Of a stretch of DNA of 64,000 nucleotides, positions 44,365 to 56,470 are shown piece by piece. The first letter of the stretch is position 1; each line of letters begins with the position of its first letter. Under the pieces are notes generated by a model. It ran no database searches and had not been told where the DNA came from. It saw only the letters and a list, made by a program, of their open reading frames with translations. A program made the translations under genes and the position numbers. Origin of the DNA: Blasia pusilla (taxonomy: Eukaryota > Marchantiophyta > Marchantiopsida > Blasiales); NCBI GenBank assembly GCA_050084515.1, contig CM114274.1:37572001-37636000 (forward strand). Direction: 5' to 3'.

Positions 44365-44455
44365 TTCGGTTGAAGGTAGTTTCCTCTCTCCTCTCTCCTC
44401 TCTCTCCTCTCTCCTCTCTCCTCTCTTCCTCTCTTCCTCTCCTCTTACCGCACCT
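44365..44455. repeat. CT-rich terminal tract (gene B end of M2)
   Basis: CTCTCCT-type repeats, matching the subterminal tract at 3180-3235 of M0 in the same orientation and at 31950-32010 of M2 in the opposite orientation. Confidence 0.7.
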
Positions 44456-46733
44456 CGGCCAAGTTCGGGGTTGAGAAAGGCGATGTAGCGCTGCATCTTG
44501 CTTGCCGTGTATTTCGTAGTTGTAGAAAGTGCAACATGGATGAACTTTGCACGCTCAAACACAGACACTTTCTCCCTCCGCTCTGGCTCCAATGCAACGC
44601 TCTTCTTGGCGGCCTGTATCTTCGACCAGCAAAGGATTGTCACGGCTGCATCTTGGGAAATAAACTTATTTGCCCAAGTCTTTTTTTTTATTTGAGCACC
44701 CTTTTCCAGCATCTCATTTACAAGGGCGTTGCCCAAGAACCCCTTGTACTCTGCCGGGTGCATCGTTAGCACTTTCTTCACCCGATCGCAATCCTAGATC
44801 CAGTGGTGGGTGACATTCCCCTCCGATACAATCCTGCACATCCAAACTCAATATTAGAAATTTTGCAAGGTACATGGGTTCCTGCAACCCGTCGGACTCC
44901 GACAGGTCGTCACCACTTATGGTCGGAATGGAAGCAACGAGCTAAATTTTGCAACCCATCGGAGTCCGACGGATTGCATTCAGATTTGTGATTGCCTGGT
45001 TTCAACCCGTCGGAATCCGATGGGTTGTCAGATAATCCGTATTTAGAGAGTAGTTCCGCGAGAAAAGTAAACATATCAACCCGTCGGAGTCCGACAGGTT
45101 GCACAATTTCAATTAAAGCTGCAATTTGACACCAAAAATGTAGCTCCCCTACTTCTCAATGCAACCTATCGGACTCCGACGAGTTGCTTTCAACCGGAAA
45201 CATCAAAAAACATCCAAAAACACCTTCGAGTCAAGCAACCCATTGTTCTCCGACGAGTTGCTTTCTTCAAAAAACATCCAAAAACAACGGTGAGTCGAGC
45301 AACTCGTCGGACTCCGACGAGTTGCTTTCGGCCAAAAACATCCTTAACATGTGGTCAGTCGAGCAACTCGTCGGAGTCCGACGAGTTGCTTCAGCCAAAA
45401 ACATCCTTAACCAGTGATCAGTCGAGCAACTCGTCGGAGTCCGACGAGTTGCTTTCGACCAAAAATATTCCAAAAACAGTGGCGACTCAAACAACTTGTC
45501 GGAGTCCGACGTTTTGCAGCAAAAGGAAACTTACGTGTTCATGGCATGCATGGCCATCTCCACCGTCGCCATGTGATGAGGGTATGGATGTAGCACCACT
45601 GCCTTCACACAAAAATGTGCCTCCAATGAGTCTGGGCGCTCCTCTGGAAACTAGGTCCACGCCATGAACCTGTGGTTTCCATCCCAGATGAAGAAATACA
45701 GGTTCCGCATCCAGCTGAATTCCGTCCCCTCTATCGCCCTTCTGAATTCTTGATCTCTCATCCTCGAGAATGTGTCGAGCGCTTCCAAGTCCTCCTCCAT
45801 AACCAATGCTTGGGTTCCATGGTCATCGTAAGGCTGAACATAGAACGGAGGGAAGTTGTCGACGTAGGATGCTGTCGTTGTCGATTGTTTCAACTCCGCA
45901 ATATCCTCGTCAGACTGAATTTTACGGACGTACTCCATAGTTTGCAATCGGCAAAGTGGAATTCTCGAGGTGTTGTGGCCCTCCATCAATGCCATCTGCT
46001 TTACCACCTGTCACAACGGGGACAAGATCAATAAGCTACACTGAATTGCCAATGAATTGCAACATGGGCCTTCACATAATTCAAAAAGCATAGATCCTCT
46101 CTTACCCGCTCGGAGATTGGGTCGGTGTCTTGGCCAGCCAACTCCTCTGGGACAGCAGCTGGCAAGTCCATTGGAAACTCGTTGATCCGATAGAGGTCAA
46201 TTTCTTCCGCCGGGCTTAGTGACGAGGATGACCGCTCTCCTACGTCTTCAGCGATGTCCACCATCTCCACGCTGGCGGTCCTCATGACCTTATCGTCCGT
46301 GACTTGAACTTCGGCCGTTTCCGCTATATTGATTGTATCCCCGGACTTCATCGTGGACATTTCCCGCATCTCAACACTTTCGATTGGACGAGCAGGGATT
46401 TCTTCAATGGCTATTGCTTTTTCCCTCCGAGCTTTAGCCAATTCTGCTCTCCTCACCGACTCGTCCAGACGCTTCTTTTCTCGCTTTTCGTTGGCGATCC
46501 TTTTCTTCAAGGCGTGCAACGCCTCAGCATGTGTTCTATTTATCGAGCGCCTCCTGTACACGTTTTGCAAGAAGATCCTGCTTGTGCATCTCCGCTTCCC
46601 TTTCCCGCTCCTCAATTTCTTGCTGCCTTATCTCATTGGCCGAACGAGGCCCTGGAGATGGTGAGGCAAGAGTCCTCATGGACTTGGGAGTGAAGCTCCC
46701 AAGCCTTGTTTGCTTGAGATTTTTTCCTCGTCA
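44456..46733 (-). pseudogene. Gene A (M3), 3' truncated, ParB-like exon intact
   Basis: Exon 1 (46733 to about 46109) starts MTRKKSQANKAW and contains a Lys/Arg/Glu-rich helix and VEMVDIAEDVGER. Intron 1, about 46108-46012, has GTAAGAG and a CAG acceptor. Exon 2 (46011-45534) is open: MEYVRKIQSDEDIAELKQS, FPPFYVQPYDDHG and YFFIWDGNHRFMAW. The order helix, strand, DGNHR, helix, strand is that of the ParB/sulfiredoxin-like fold. Intron 2 (45533-44838) has the palindrome array. Exon 3 (44837-44456) is open to NPELG, where it is cut. This is the cleanest ParB-like exon in the window. Confidence 0.6.
44838..45533. repeat. Phased palindrome array in gene A intron 2 (M3)
   Basis: Dyad starts 45161, 45235, 45299, 45363, 45426 and 45491 give steps of 74, 64, 64, 63 and 65 bp. 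Three more lie at 44885, 44950 and 45003. Confidence 0.9.
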
Positions 46734-47021
46734 TTGTTCCCGAAAATGCCTCATATGGAAAAGGAACTTGCTCTCTATGCACGATGAATCGGCTTGAGGA
46801 ATCGCCTTGATGAGTCGCCTTGCTGATTTCGCGATGAGTCGCCTTGATGAGTAGCTCGAATCGTCTCGCGATCGTGCGCTCGAATCGTCTCGCGATCATG
46901 CGCTCGAATCTTCTAGCCATGAGTCGCTGAGTAAAGCGCCCCTTGTTTTCTGGTCAACTGATGCGCGGAAGAGCAATTGAGATCGCGAAACAAAAAACCA
47001 GAAATGAGCGAACCTTCCCCT

Positions 47022-48213
47022 ATTTATACTTTTCGAGCCGTTGGGCTGACCGTTGGGTCGCATTGTCCTTCCGACGGCGACGTGCCGGCCGTTATGGAAA
47101 TCTGGACGTGAAAAAAACCAACCCAACGGCTTCAATAGGTTGCACGCTTCCCGAGGTTTCAAGGCATCCGTCCTCGTGGCAGCCCGTCGGAGACCGATAG
47201 GTTGCGCGCCTCCGTCATCTTCGGACAAGAACACGAGGTACCCGCGCAATCCGTTGGAGACCGACAGGTTGCGCGCCTATGCCGTCTTCGGACAAGAACG
47301 CGAGGTACTCGCGCAACCCATTGGATTCCGGTGGGTTGCACGCTTCCCTCGTCTTGGGATAACAAGGCAGGCTTCCTGCGCAACTTGTCGGAGGCCGACA
47401 GGTTGCATCCTTCCTTCATGTAGGCGTTACAAGCCGAGGCACTTGCGCAACCCGTCTGAGGTCGACGGGTTGCGCGCCTCCGCCGTCTTTGGGCAAGAAG
47501 GTGCGGCACCCGCGCAACTTGTCGGAAACATACGGGTTGCACGCTTCCTTAATGTAAGTGTTACAAGGTGAGGCAATTGTGCAACCCGTCTAAGGCCGAC
47601 GGGTTGCGCACCTCCGCCGTCTTTGGGCAAGAAGGCGCGGCACTCGCGCAACTCGTCGGAGATCGACGGGTTGCACGCTTCCTTCATGTTAGCGTTACAA
47701 GGTGAGGCAGAAGCGTGCAACCCGTCCGAAGCCGAAGGGTCGCACGCTTCACTTATCTTGGGTTAATAGAAAAGGTACCAGGGCAACCCGTCGATTATCG
47801 ACAAGTTGCACGCTTTTCTATCCCTCGGGTAACAATGCAAAACGCATAGATCCGAGGCAACCCATTGCAATCTGACAGGTCACAAGATCTACCCTTAGAT
47901 CCCGGAAAAGTACCAAATGATTGGTTGCCTTAGCATATGCAAGCGATATCTTGTGTTTGATGCTAGCAAAATCGACTCAAAAGACCTTTGGTCGGCAAGA
48001 AGGGAGTACCAACCCAACGGACTCCGACGGGTTCCAACAAAAAGAAGTGCATGCTTCGCAACCAACGTCTCTGATTCCCAAATTCTGCAACCCACCTGAC
48101 TCCGACAGGTTGCAACAGAATTGAATCCATTGTGTCAGACATTTTCAACTACCAAACTTCATATTGTCAGTCAAATTCTGTCAAGAGAATCTGAGTCCCT
48201 ATTCACTATAAAT
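47022..48213. promoter_or_regulatory. Divergent promoter region (M3)
   Basis: Bounded by TATAAAT for gene A (minus, 47022-47028) and TATAAAT for gene B (plus, 48207-48213). It contains more than ten dyads of the GCAACCCGTCGGA type between 47110 and 48110, many imperfect. Confidence 0.75.
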
Positions 48214-48276
48214 TAAACATTCTCTGTCTCATTCTCATACCAATTCTCTGTCTCCTCCCCATGGAATCTTCTGGGA

Positions 48277-51200
48277 ATGGATAATTATGTGAAGCTCACT
48301 TGTGGCAGTCATCTAGCGGCCCTTCCTCAATCAAAAATCGTTCGACCGCAAGCTCGTGAGTCTTTCATAACAGTGGATGAAATTTTTCTCTCTGTTCGAT
48401 TTCTTCTCCAAATTGGAACCATCTTTGTATCCAAGGATGTTAGGATGGACGGTACGGAGGACATAATAGGTGAGACAGTCCAGCCAATGATTGCAGACCG
48501 TAAAGTATGGAATCTCCTACCTCTAGCAAATGGTCAATATAGAGTTTACGGCTTGCCCCTGAATTCCTCTGTTTCCCAAGTAGACGGTCGAGAATGTCAT
48601 AGTGCACCGAGCTCTACGTTTGCAACTCCTAGCTTAGTAGATCCGGCTTTGACTCCAACTTCACACGCTCGTAACAATGTTGTACTTCCTGAAGATATTT
48701 CGGGTGTTGTCAACCTCAGTGGATCTGTCGGACACCAACCGAGCCCTCTGTCCGCCTACTCGTTCCTCTTGCAAGTATCAGGCAATAGTTTGCTATCGTC
48801 TCAGGCCTTGAAAATGTTCAAGCACATTCTTGTCGACGAGTTGCCGCCCACGTACGATGGTAATTGCATTTTTGAGTTGCCTCCACTTGCCGGTCCTACT
48901 CAAAAGAAAGATGGAGGACGCTTGAAGGGTATGGACAGAAAGTTTGATTGTCATCGATGGTGCAGGCTTCAACGGACTAGTGCTTGAATTCCATATGGTC
49001 CTTGTATTGTCTCCCGCCGCCAATGCGTTGGAGCCTTGGAGTGTAGGTGTAGAAGTCCAGCATGCCGGTATCTAGAGCGCAACGGGCGAGTCAATACGTC
49101 GCAATTCCCCCCCAAGAATGCAGAAACTCCATATGAGGTCAGTGCCACCATACCGCCGGGAGGCCATCGATGTTCTCATTGTCAGGCATCCCCCTTCTAC
49201 GTTGGAGCGTGTCCTGCATACATATTTTTCATTTTCCACGACTTGGGCTCCACCTCAGAGTACACAAGGTTGGCAGTTCATGTTGGCTCCCACACTCATC
49301 CTATGACCGATGCAATTCAGAGACACATCAAGGAGGATGTGGCGAAGAAAGTTGCCGAGGTCTACAGAAACTCTCCGGGTTCAAAGCCCAGAGTGATCAA
49401 GCTCACAACAGCATCACAAATTTTTGAACAATTGCTTGGAATGCCTGGATAGGGCGAGATCACGGTTGTTGAGAAGAAACAACTATGGGAAAATCTCGCA
49501 TTTCTCGCTGATCCTGAATGCTTACGGAATTTTCTGCGTCAAATACGGGTAGTGGATGGAAAGACGGCCGAAATGGATGCCATTGCCAAAATCAAGGCCA
49601 ACTCCAGATTTCCATTCATTCAGAGATGGCAGTTTATGGGCTAGGGAGGCGAGGGATCCAAGGCTTATGTCTTCAAAATGTCAACCACAGGTCCGTCGAG
49701 TGGCCTCGATCTTATAGATCGAATGAGGGAAGGGGAAGATCTTTACGGCAGCTGGATAAGCTTTGATATTTGCTACAGAGTGCTGAACGGATGGTTGACG
49801 ATGGGTGCTCACGTTTATGACCATGTGGAGGAGGGACTCAAAACTATATTTGTCTGTGAAGTAAAAGCAGAAGACGTTGGCACTTTGAAGATGTGCTGGT
49901 TACTCTTATTGGAGGTGGTGAAGGAAAACAAAAGGCCACCTCCGAAAATTTATGGGTTCATGGCAGACAATGCACAATCTGGGTGGATTGCTATCAGGGA
50001 AGTGTTCTGGGGTGGAGAGGTTCAACCGGAGAGGGAAAGGTCGGATGCTTTCCATTAGCAACAGTCTGTGACCCGGTACACCAAATCTCGCATCAAGGAG
50101 AATAAGAGGATAGAGCATGTCACTCTACTCCAACGCTGCAAGGACAGCAAAACCTTGAAACAAGCCATGGAATGCCAAGAAGAACTTCATGGGTGGTGGA
50201 GGAAGCATGCGATTGAGGGGAAGTACAAAGAGTTGTGCTCTTGGTTAAGTTGGTGGATTGTACGTATGAGACAATGGGGAAACTTCATGCGGCATTTGAG
50301 TTCACTATTTCGTCTTGTCAAGCTCACGCTGAGAATTGTTTGAAAAGTTGCAGCTCAAGTTGAGAAGCGTGGGAACTATAGGGATTTCAAACCGAAGAAA
50401 CCAAGCAATTTTTCGGATGTGACGGGTTGCCCGAGTGTGCAACCCGTCAGCAACGGACGGGTATCCTGAGTGTGCAACCAGTCGGAAACCGACGGGTTGC
50501 ATCCAGAATTTTGGTGCAACCCATATAAAAGTATGCAAGTCGCATGTATACAAGGCCTGCAAATAGTTCGACCAGGATGGGTTTCAGATGACTTGCACTT
50601 GGATCTTCGAGCCGGAGTGGCCAAAGGTTCTTGGAACCAGTCAGAATCGGGCGGGTTGCAGTAGGTGTTTCCTGGATGTTGCAACACGTCGGGACCCGAC
50701 GGGTCGCAGAGTCGTTCATGGGATGCCTCGGCCTTGCAACCCATCTAGTTCCGACATGAAGCTTATTTCTTTGACTTCTGAGCTATTTTCGTTCCCTTCT
50801 AACATTGCCGTCGTTGCAGGGATTGAACATTCATGAAAATGCCCTCTGCCCCAACACAAGTGGAGCAGAAAGTGTTCATTTCTCCTGGAGGTCGTCACAA
50901 GCATGCCAACAAATTTCACTTGTGGAGGCATACCAACAAGACCAGGCAAGAGCAATGCTACAGTCTGCAGCATCTCATATCTTCCTCACAAAAGGCATAA
51001 CAAAAGGAAGGGGGCCTTCAATCTACGAGCTCTATGTCGGGGCGGCTGTGAGATCCGGTGATGAAAAACTCTATGTGGAAGCCTTCAACCGGTGCATAGC
51101 AGGAACTTCCCTCGAGCAAGACGTACACATTGGTAGGGATATTCGTGGGTGGGTTTCAAGACGTCCCATACAGATGGTGGTAGAGCAGTCCAAGAGAGAC

Positions 51201-52322
51201 TCGTGGAGACCAGATAAGTATCTTGACTTCAGGCAGGTGAAGAGGCAGCATCGAGGAACGAATCCGGTGATTGATTTGGATGAGGAAATTACGCCGCCTA
51301 GGTATTCGGGGACCCCGAACCGCTCCCAAATGCGTGATGGGGTAACTTCTCCAAAATTAGTGAATGTTTTATTTCAAAAGCCCTCCGTTGCTGGAAGTTC
51401 GCAACATCCGGTCGGCGGGGTGGTTCAACAATATGGGATTCCGGTAATAGAGGTGGATTGCAACCTAAAACGGTGGCATATATCTCGGAGCAACCCATGA
51501 CGTGGACCCACTTGCAGGGCAGGATCTGATGGCATTAGGAGAGCATGCGGCACTTTCCTAAATAAGAAGTGTACAAGGACTGGACGACCATTGCTTGGGT
51601 TTTGGGGACTCAAAACCTTTGATCGTTTCACGAGGACCGGGGATCAAATTGAAGTAATTCTTCTGCCCAAATGAATCTTGCATTTTCTGGAAGTCTTATC
51701 CGGCCGCCATTGGAGCTCCGGGGAATATTCCCACGATTTGGCCCATCGCCGCAAGTACGAACTGCACTCAAGACGAAGTGGACAATCTTACAAGTGCCAG
51801 TTTTAAATTCTTAGACGGAGGAAGTTCGGAGCATGTTCGCATTACGGAGACCTTCGCATTTTGTATTCAACCCAAGATTGATCTCAACATGTACCCGGAG
51901 AAGGTGGATGATCTCAATCCACTATTTCTGTTTGAGTCTAGAAATGGGGTGAAGAGAAATAGAATGTGTAGGCCAACGGTGGAGAGAGCAAAGCGAATTG
52001 CATCAGCTCGGGAGGCAAAAATGGAGATCATCGCCACGAAAGATGTCTTGAGTGGCAATGGAATATGAAGGATGTATTGGGTCAGGAACAAAACTGTAAA
52101 TTCAAGTGTTTCAGGGGTGTATGTGGTGCACATCTGTTGCTTTCCCACATGTTCATAAAATGACTTTGTCCAAAGAGAGACAAGTGGCAAAAGGTATTTT
52201 CCTTGTAAGCACATGTACTATGTGTTGCTGGTAGTTTTAAGAGAGTCGGAGGTAGGAGTAGGAATCCACCAACCAATTCTGTCCCTCAAAGAAGTGCGAA
52301 GAATTTTAAACAAACCACTTTG
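48277..52322 (+). pseudogene. Gene B (M3): SWIM-finger transposase, core present, stops
   Basis: It starts MDNYVKLTCGSHLAALPQS and stays open for 236 codons. Stops follow at about 48985, 49450, 49642 and 50056. It retains the core missing in M2: SWISFDICYRVLNGWLTMG, VYDHVEEGLKTIFVCEVKAE and IYGFMADNAQSGWIAIREVF (49678-50058). Exon 2 begins at about 50821 after a palindrome-bearing intron (50301-50820). It includes a frame of 231 residues (50805-51500) and ends with HICCFPTCS, where the second SWIM Cys codon reads TAA. Its normal role would be cutting and pasting the element using the terminal repeats. It is the fullest gene B here but not functional. Confidence 0.7.
50301..50820. repeat. Gene B intron with palindromes (M3)
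   Basis: Homologous to M2 42031-42539, with dyads near 50420, 50443, 50480, 50650 and 50685. The donor GT of M2 (CAGGTGAG) reads CATTTGAG here, so splicing would be impaired. Confidence 0.65.
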
Positions 52323-52483
52323 AGGATGCAAAATGAGGTTTTAGATTGTACTTTCATTTTTCTAGAACCTTCACTCTATTCAGCCCAAGGCAAATGAAGA
52401 TTATTTCCATACCTTGGATGGAAAAAGTGATTCGTTCCACACTTATGATTCCACTGATTTTTCAATTTTCTAAATGACAGCCG

Positions 52484-54910
52484 GATAAGACTTCCGGAAA
52501 GCGCAAGATTCATTTGGGAAGAAAAAGCACTTCAATTGATCCCCGGTCCTCGTGAAACGATCAAAGGTTTTGAGTCCCCAAAACCCAGGCACTGGTCATC
52601 CAGTCCTTGTACAGTTCTTATTTAGGAAAGTGCCGCATGCTCTCCTAATGCCATCAGATCCTGCCCTGTAGGTGGGTCCACGTCCTAGGTTGCTCCAAGA
52701 TATATGCCACCGTTTTAGGTTGCAATCCACCTCCATTACCGGAATCCCATATTGTTGAACCACTAAAGTCACCGGATGTTGCGAGCTTCCAACAACGGAG
52801 GGCTTTTGAAATAAAACATTCACTGATTTTGGAGAAGGATCTCCATCACGGATTTGGGAGCGGTCCGGGGTCCCTGAATACCTGGACGGCGTAATTTCCT
52901 CATCCAACTCAATCACCGGATTCGTTCCTCGATGATGCCTCTTCACCTGCCTGAAGTCAAGATACTTATCAGGTCTCCACGAGTCTCGCTCGGACTGCTC
53001 TACCACCATCTGTATGGGACGTCTTGAAACCCGCCCACGAATATCCCCACCAATGTGTACGTCTTGCTTGAGGGGAGTTCCAGCTACGCACCAGTTGAAG
53101 GCTTCCACATAGAGTTTTTCATCACCGGATCTCACAGCCGCCCTAACATAGAGCTCGTAGATCGACGGCCCCCTTCCTTTTGTTATGCCTTTTGTGAGAA
53201 AGACATGGGATGTTGCAGACTGTAGCATTGCTCTTTCCTGGTCTTGTTGGCATGCTTGTGACGATCTCTAGGAGGAATGAACACTTTCTGCTCCACTTGT
53301 GTTGGGGCAGAGGGCATTTTCATGAATGTTCAATCCCTTCAACGACGGCAATGTTAGAAGGGAACAAAAATAGCTCATGAGTCAAAGAAATAAGCTACTT
53401 GTCGGAACCAGACGGGTTGCAAGGCCGAAGCATCCCATGAACGACTCTGCGACCCGTCGGGTCCCGACGTGTTGCAACCCTAAACCCACCTACTGCAACT
53501 TGTCGGATTCAGACGGGTTGCAAGAACCTTTGGCCACTCTGGAAGATCCAAGTGCAAGTCATCCGAAACCCATCCGGGTCAAACTATTTCCAAGCCTTGT
53601 ATACATGCGGCTTGCATACTTGTATACGGGTTGCACCAAAATTCTAGATGCAACCCGTCGGTCTCCGACGGGTTGCACACTCGAGCAACCCGTCGCATCC
53701 GACAGCTTGCTTGGTTTCTTCGGTTTGAAATCCCTATAGACTGTCCAGGGATTCCAAGCAATTGTTCACAAATTTGTGATGTTGTTGTGAGCTTGATCAC
53801 TCCAGGCTTTGAACCCAGAGAGTTTCAGTAGACCTCGGCAACTTTCTTCGCCACATCCTCCTTGATGTGTCTCTGAATTGCATCGGTCACAAGATGAGTG
53901 TGGGAGCCAAGATGAACCGCCCCGACCTTTGTGTACTCGGCGTGGAGCCCAAGTCATGGACAATGAAAAATATGTATGCAGGACACGCTCCAACGCAGAA
54001 GGGGGATGCCTGACAATGAGGACATTGATGGCCTCCCGGCGGTATGGTGGCACTGACCTCATATGGAGTTTCTGCATTCTTGGGGGAATTGTGACGTATT
54101 GACTCGCCCGTTGCGCTCTAGATACGGGCATGCTGGACTTCTACACTCCAAGGCTCCAACGCATTGGCGGCGGGAGACAATCCAAGGACCATCTGGAATT
54201 GAAGCACTAGTCAGTTGAAGCCTGCACCATCGATGACAATCATACTTTCTGTCCATACCCTTCAGGCGTCCTCCATCTTTCTTTTGAGCAGGACCAGCAA
54301 GTGGAGGCAACTCAAAAATGAAATTACCATCGTATGTGGGCGGCAACTCATCGACAAGAATGTGCTTGAATATTTTCAAGGCTAGAGACGAAAGCAAACT
54401 ATTGCATCATACTCGCAAGAGGAACGAGTAAGCGGACAGAGGGCCTGGTTGGTGTATGACAGATCCACTGAGGTTGATAAAATCCGGAATCTCTTCAGGA
54501 AGAACAACATTGTTACCAGCGTGTGAAGTTGGAGTCAAAGCCGGATCTACTGAGCTAGGATTTGCAAACGTAGAGCTCGGAGCACTAGGAAATTCTCGAC
54601 CGTCTACTTGGGAAACAGAGGAATTCAGGGGCAAGTCGTAAACTCTGTATTGACCATTTGCTAGAGGTAGGAGATTCCATACTTTACGGTCTGCAATCAT
54701 TGGCTGGACTGTCTCACCTATAATGTCCTCCGTATCGTCCACCCTAACATCCTTGGATACAAAGATGGTTCCAATTTGGAGAAGAAATCGAACAGAGATA
54801 AATTTTTCATCCACTGCTATGAAAGACTCAGGAGCTTGCGGTCGAACGATTTCTGATTGAGGAAGGGCCGCTAGATGATTGCCACAAGTGAGCTTCACAT
54901 AATTATCCAT
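52484..54910 (-). pseudogene. Gene B (M4), core deleted and truncated
   Basis: Exon 1 starts at 54910 (MDNYVKLTCGNHLAAL). After EQLLGIPG (about 53750) the sequence jumps into the intron (matching M2 near 42115), so about 690 bp of exon 1, including the catalytic core, is gone. Exon 2 (about 53345-52484) has an open frame of 210 residues (52596-53228: SIYELYVRAAVRSGDEKLY, VMEVDCNLKRWHIS), then stops at KSYP. The SWIM finger is lost. Intron palindromes remain at 53395-53710. Confidence 0.7.
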
Positions 54911-54967
54911 TCCCCGAAGATTCCAACGGGAGGAGACTGAGAATGAGAATGAGAATGAGAATGTTTA

Positions 54968-56190
54968 ATTTATAGTGAATAGGAACTCAGATTCTCCTGA
55001 CATAATTTGACTGACAAGATGAAGTTTGGTAGGTGAAATTGTTTGACAATGGATTCAATTCGGTTGCAACCTGTCGGAGTCAGGTGGGTTAAAGGATTCG
55101 GGAAGCAGAGACGTGCGTTGCGAAGCACACTTCATTTTGTTGGAACCCGTCGAAGTCCGTTGGGTTGGTACCCCCTTCTTGCCGACCGAAGATCTTTTGA
55201 GGCGATTTTGCTAGCATCAAACATAAGATATCGCTTGTTTTTGCGGGATTGTCCAACTCAAGGTACATCTTGTGACCCGTCGGATTGCAATGGGTTTCCT
55301 CGGAACAATACATTGTCGCATTGTTTCCCGAGAGATAGGAAAGCGTGCAACCTGTCGATAACCCTGGTAACTCAACTATTAACCCAAGCTAAGCAAAGCC
55401 TGCAACCCGTCGGCTTCGGACGGGTTGCACGCTTCTGCCTTACCTTGTAACACAAACATGAACGAAGCTGGCAACCCGTCGCTCTCCGACGAGTTGCGCG
55501 GGTACCGCGCCTTCTTGCCCTAAAACGGCAAAGGCGCACAACCCGTCGGCATCAGACGGGTTGCCCAATTATCTCACGGTGTAACACTTACATGAAGGAA
55601 GTATGCAAACCGTCTGTTTCTGACGAGTTCCGCGGGTGCCGCACCTTATTGCCCAAAGACGGCGAGGCGTGCAACCCGTCGCCCTCAGACGGGTTGCGCA
55701 AGGGCCTCGCCTTGTTTCGCTTATATGAAGGAAGCGTGCAACCAGTCAGCCTCCGACGAGTTGCGCGGGAAGCCCGCGTTGTTAACCCTTGACAAGGGAA
55801 GTGTGCAAAACCCAACGGTCTATGACGGGTTGCGCGGGTACCTCCCGTTCTTGTCTGAAGACGGCGGAGGCGCGCAACCTGTCGATCTCCAACGGGTTGC
55901 ACGGGTACCTCGCGTTCTTGTCCGAGACGGGGGAGGCGCTCAACCTGTTGGTCTCCGACAGGTTGCTCACGCACCTCGCGTTCTCCTCCCAGGACGGCAG
56001 AGGCGCGCAACGTGTCGGACTCCAACGGGTTGCCACAAGGACGGATGCCTCGAACCCTTGGGAAGCGTGCAACCCGTCGAAGCCATTGGGTTGTTGTTTT
56101 TCATGTCCAGACTTCGGTAACGGCCGACACGTCGCCGTCGGAAGGACGATGCGACCCAACGGTCAGCCCAACGGCTCGAAAAGTATAAAT
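54968..56190. promoter_or_regulatory. Divergent promoter region (M4)
   Basis: TATA for gene B at 54968-54974 (minus) and for gene A at 56184-56190 (plus), about 1.2 kb apart. About fifteen dyads lie between 55060 and 56085, roughly 60-70 bp apart. Confidence 0.8.
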
Positions 56191-56470
56191 AGGGGAGGGT
56201 TTGCTCATTTCCGGTTTTTCATTTCGCGATCTCCATTGCTCTCCCGCGTAGCAGCTGACCAGATACCAAGGGGCGCTTTAGACGGCGACTCATCGCGAGA
56301 CGATACGAGCAAACGATCGCAAGACGATTCGAATGAACGATCGCGAGACGGTTCGACCAAACGATCGCGAGACGATTGGAGCTACCCATCAAGGCGACTC
56401 ATCTCGACATCAACAAGGCGACTCATCAAGCGATTCATCGTGCACATAGGTGGAGGCATTTTCGGGAAAA

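Larger units (their letters stand above)
31932..44455. mobile_element. M2: longest copy of the two-gene MULE-like transposon
   Basis: Left terminus GGGGGCTGGTATTC at 31932, same as the M0 end. Order: terminal non-coding region, palindrome block, gene A (minus), divergent promoter region with palindromes, gene B (plus), 3' flank, CT-rich tract (44365-44455). The CT-rich tract reads in inverted orientation relative to the left end and matches the M0 end up to CTCCTCTTAC, so the element appears to have terminal inverted repeats. The last bases are cut by M3. Confidence 0.75.
44456..52483. mobile_element. M3: two-gene MULE-like transposon, truncated at both ends
   Basis: Gene A (minus) is cut in exon 3 at 44456 and gene B (plus) is complete to its stop at 52322. 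The 3' flank is cut at 52483, where inverted copy M4 begins. M3 lacks the gene A tail and both termini. Confidence 0.75.
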
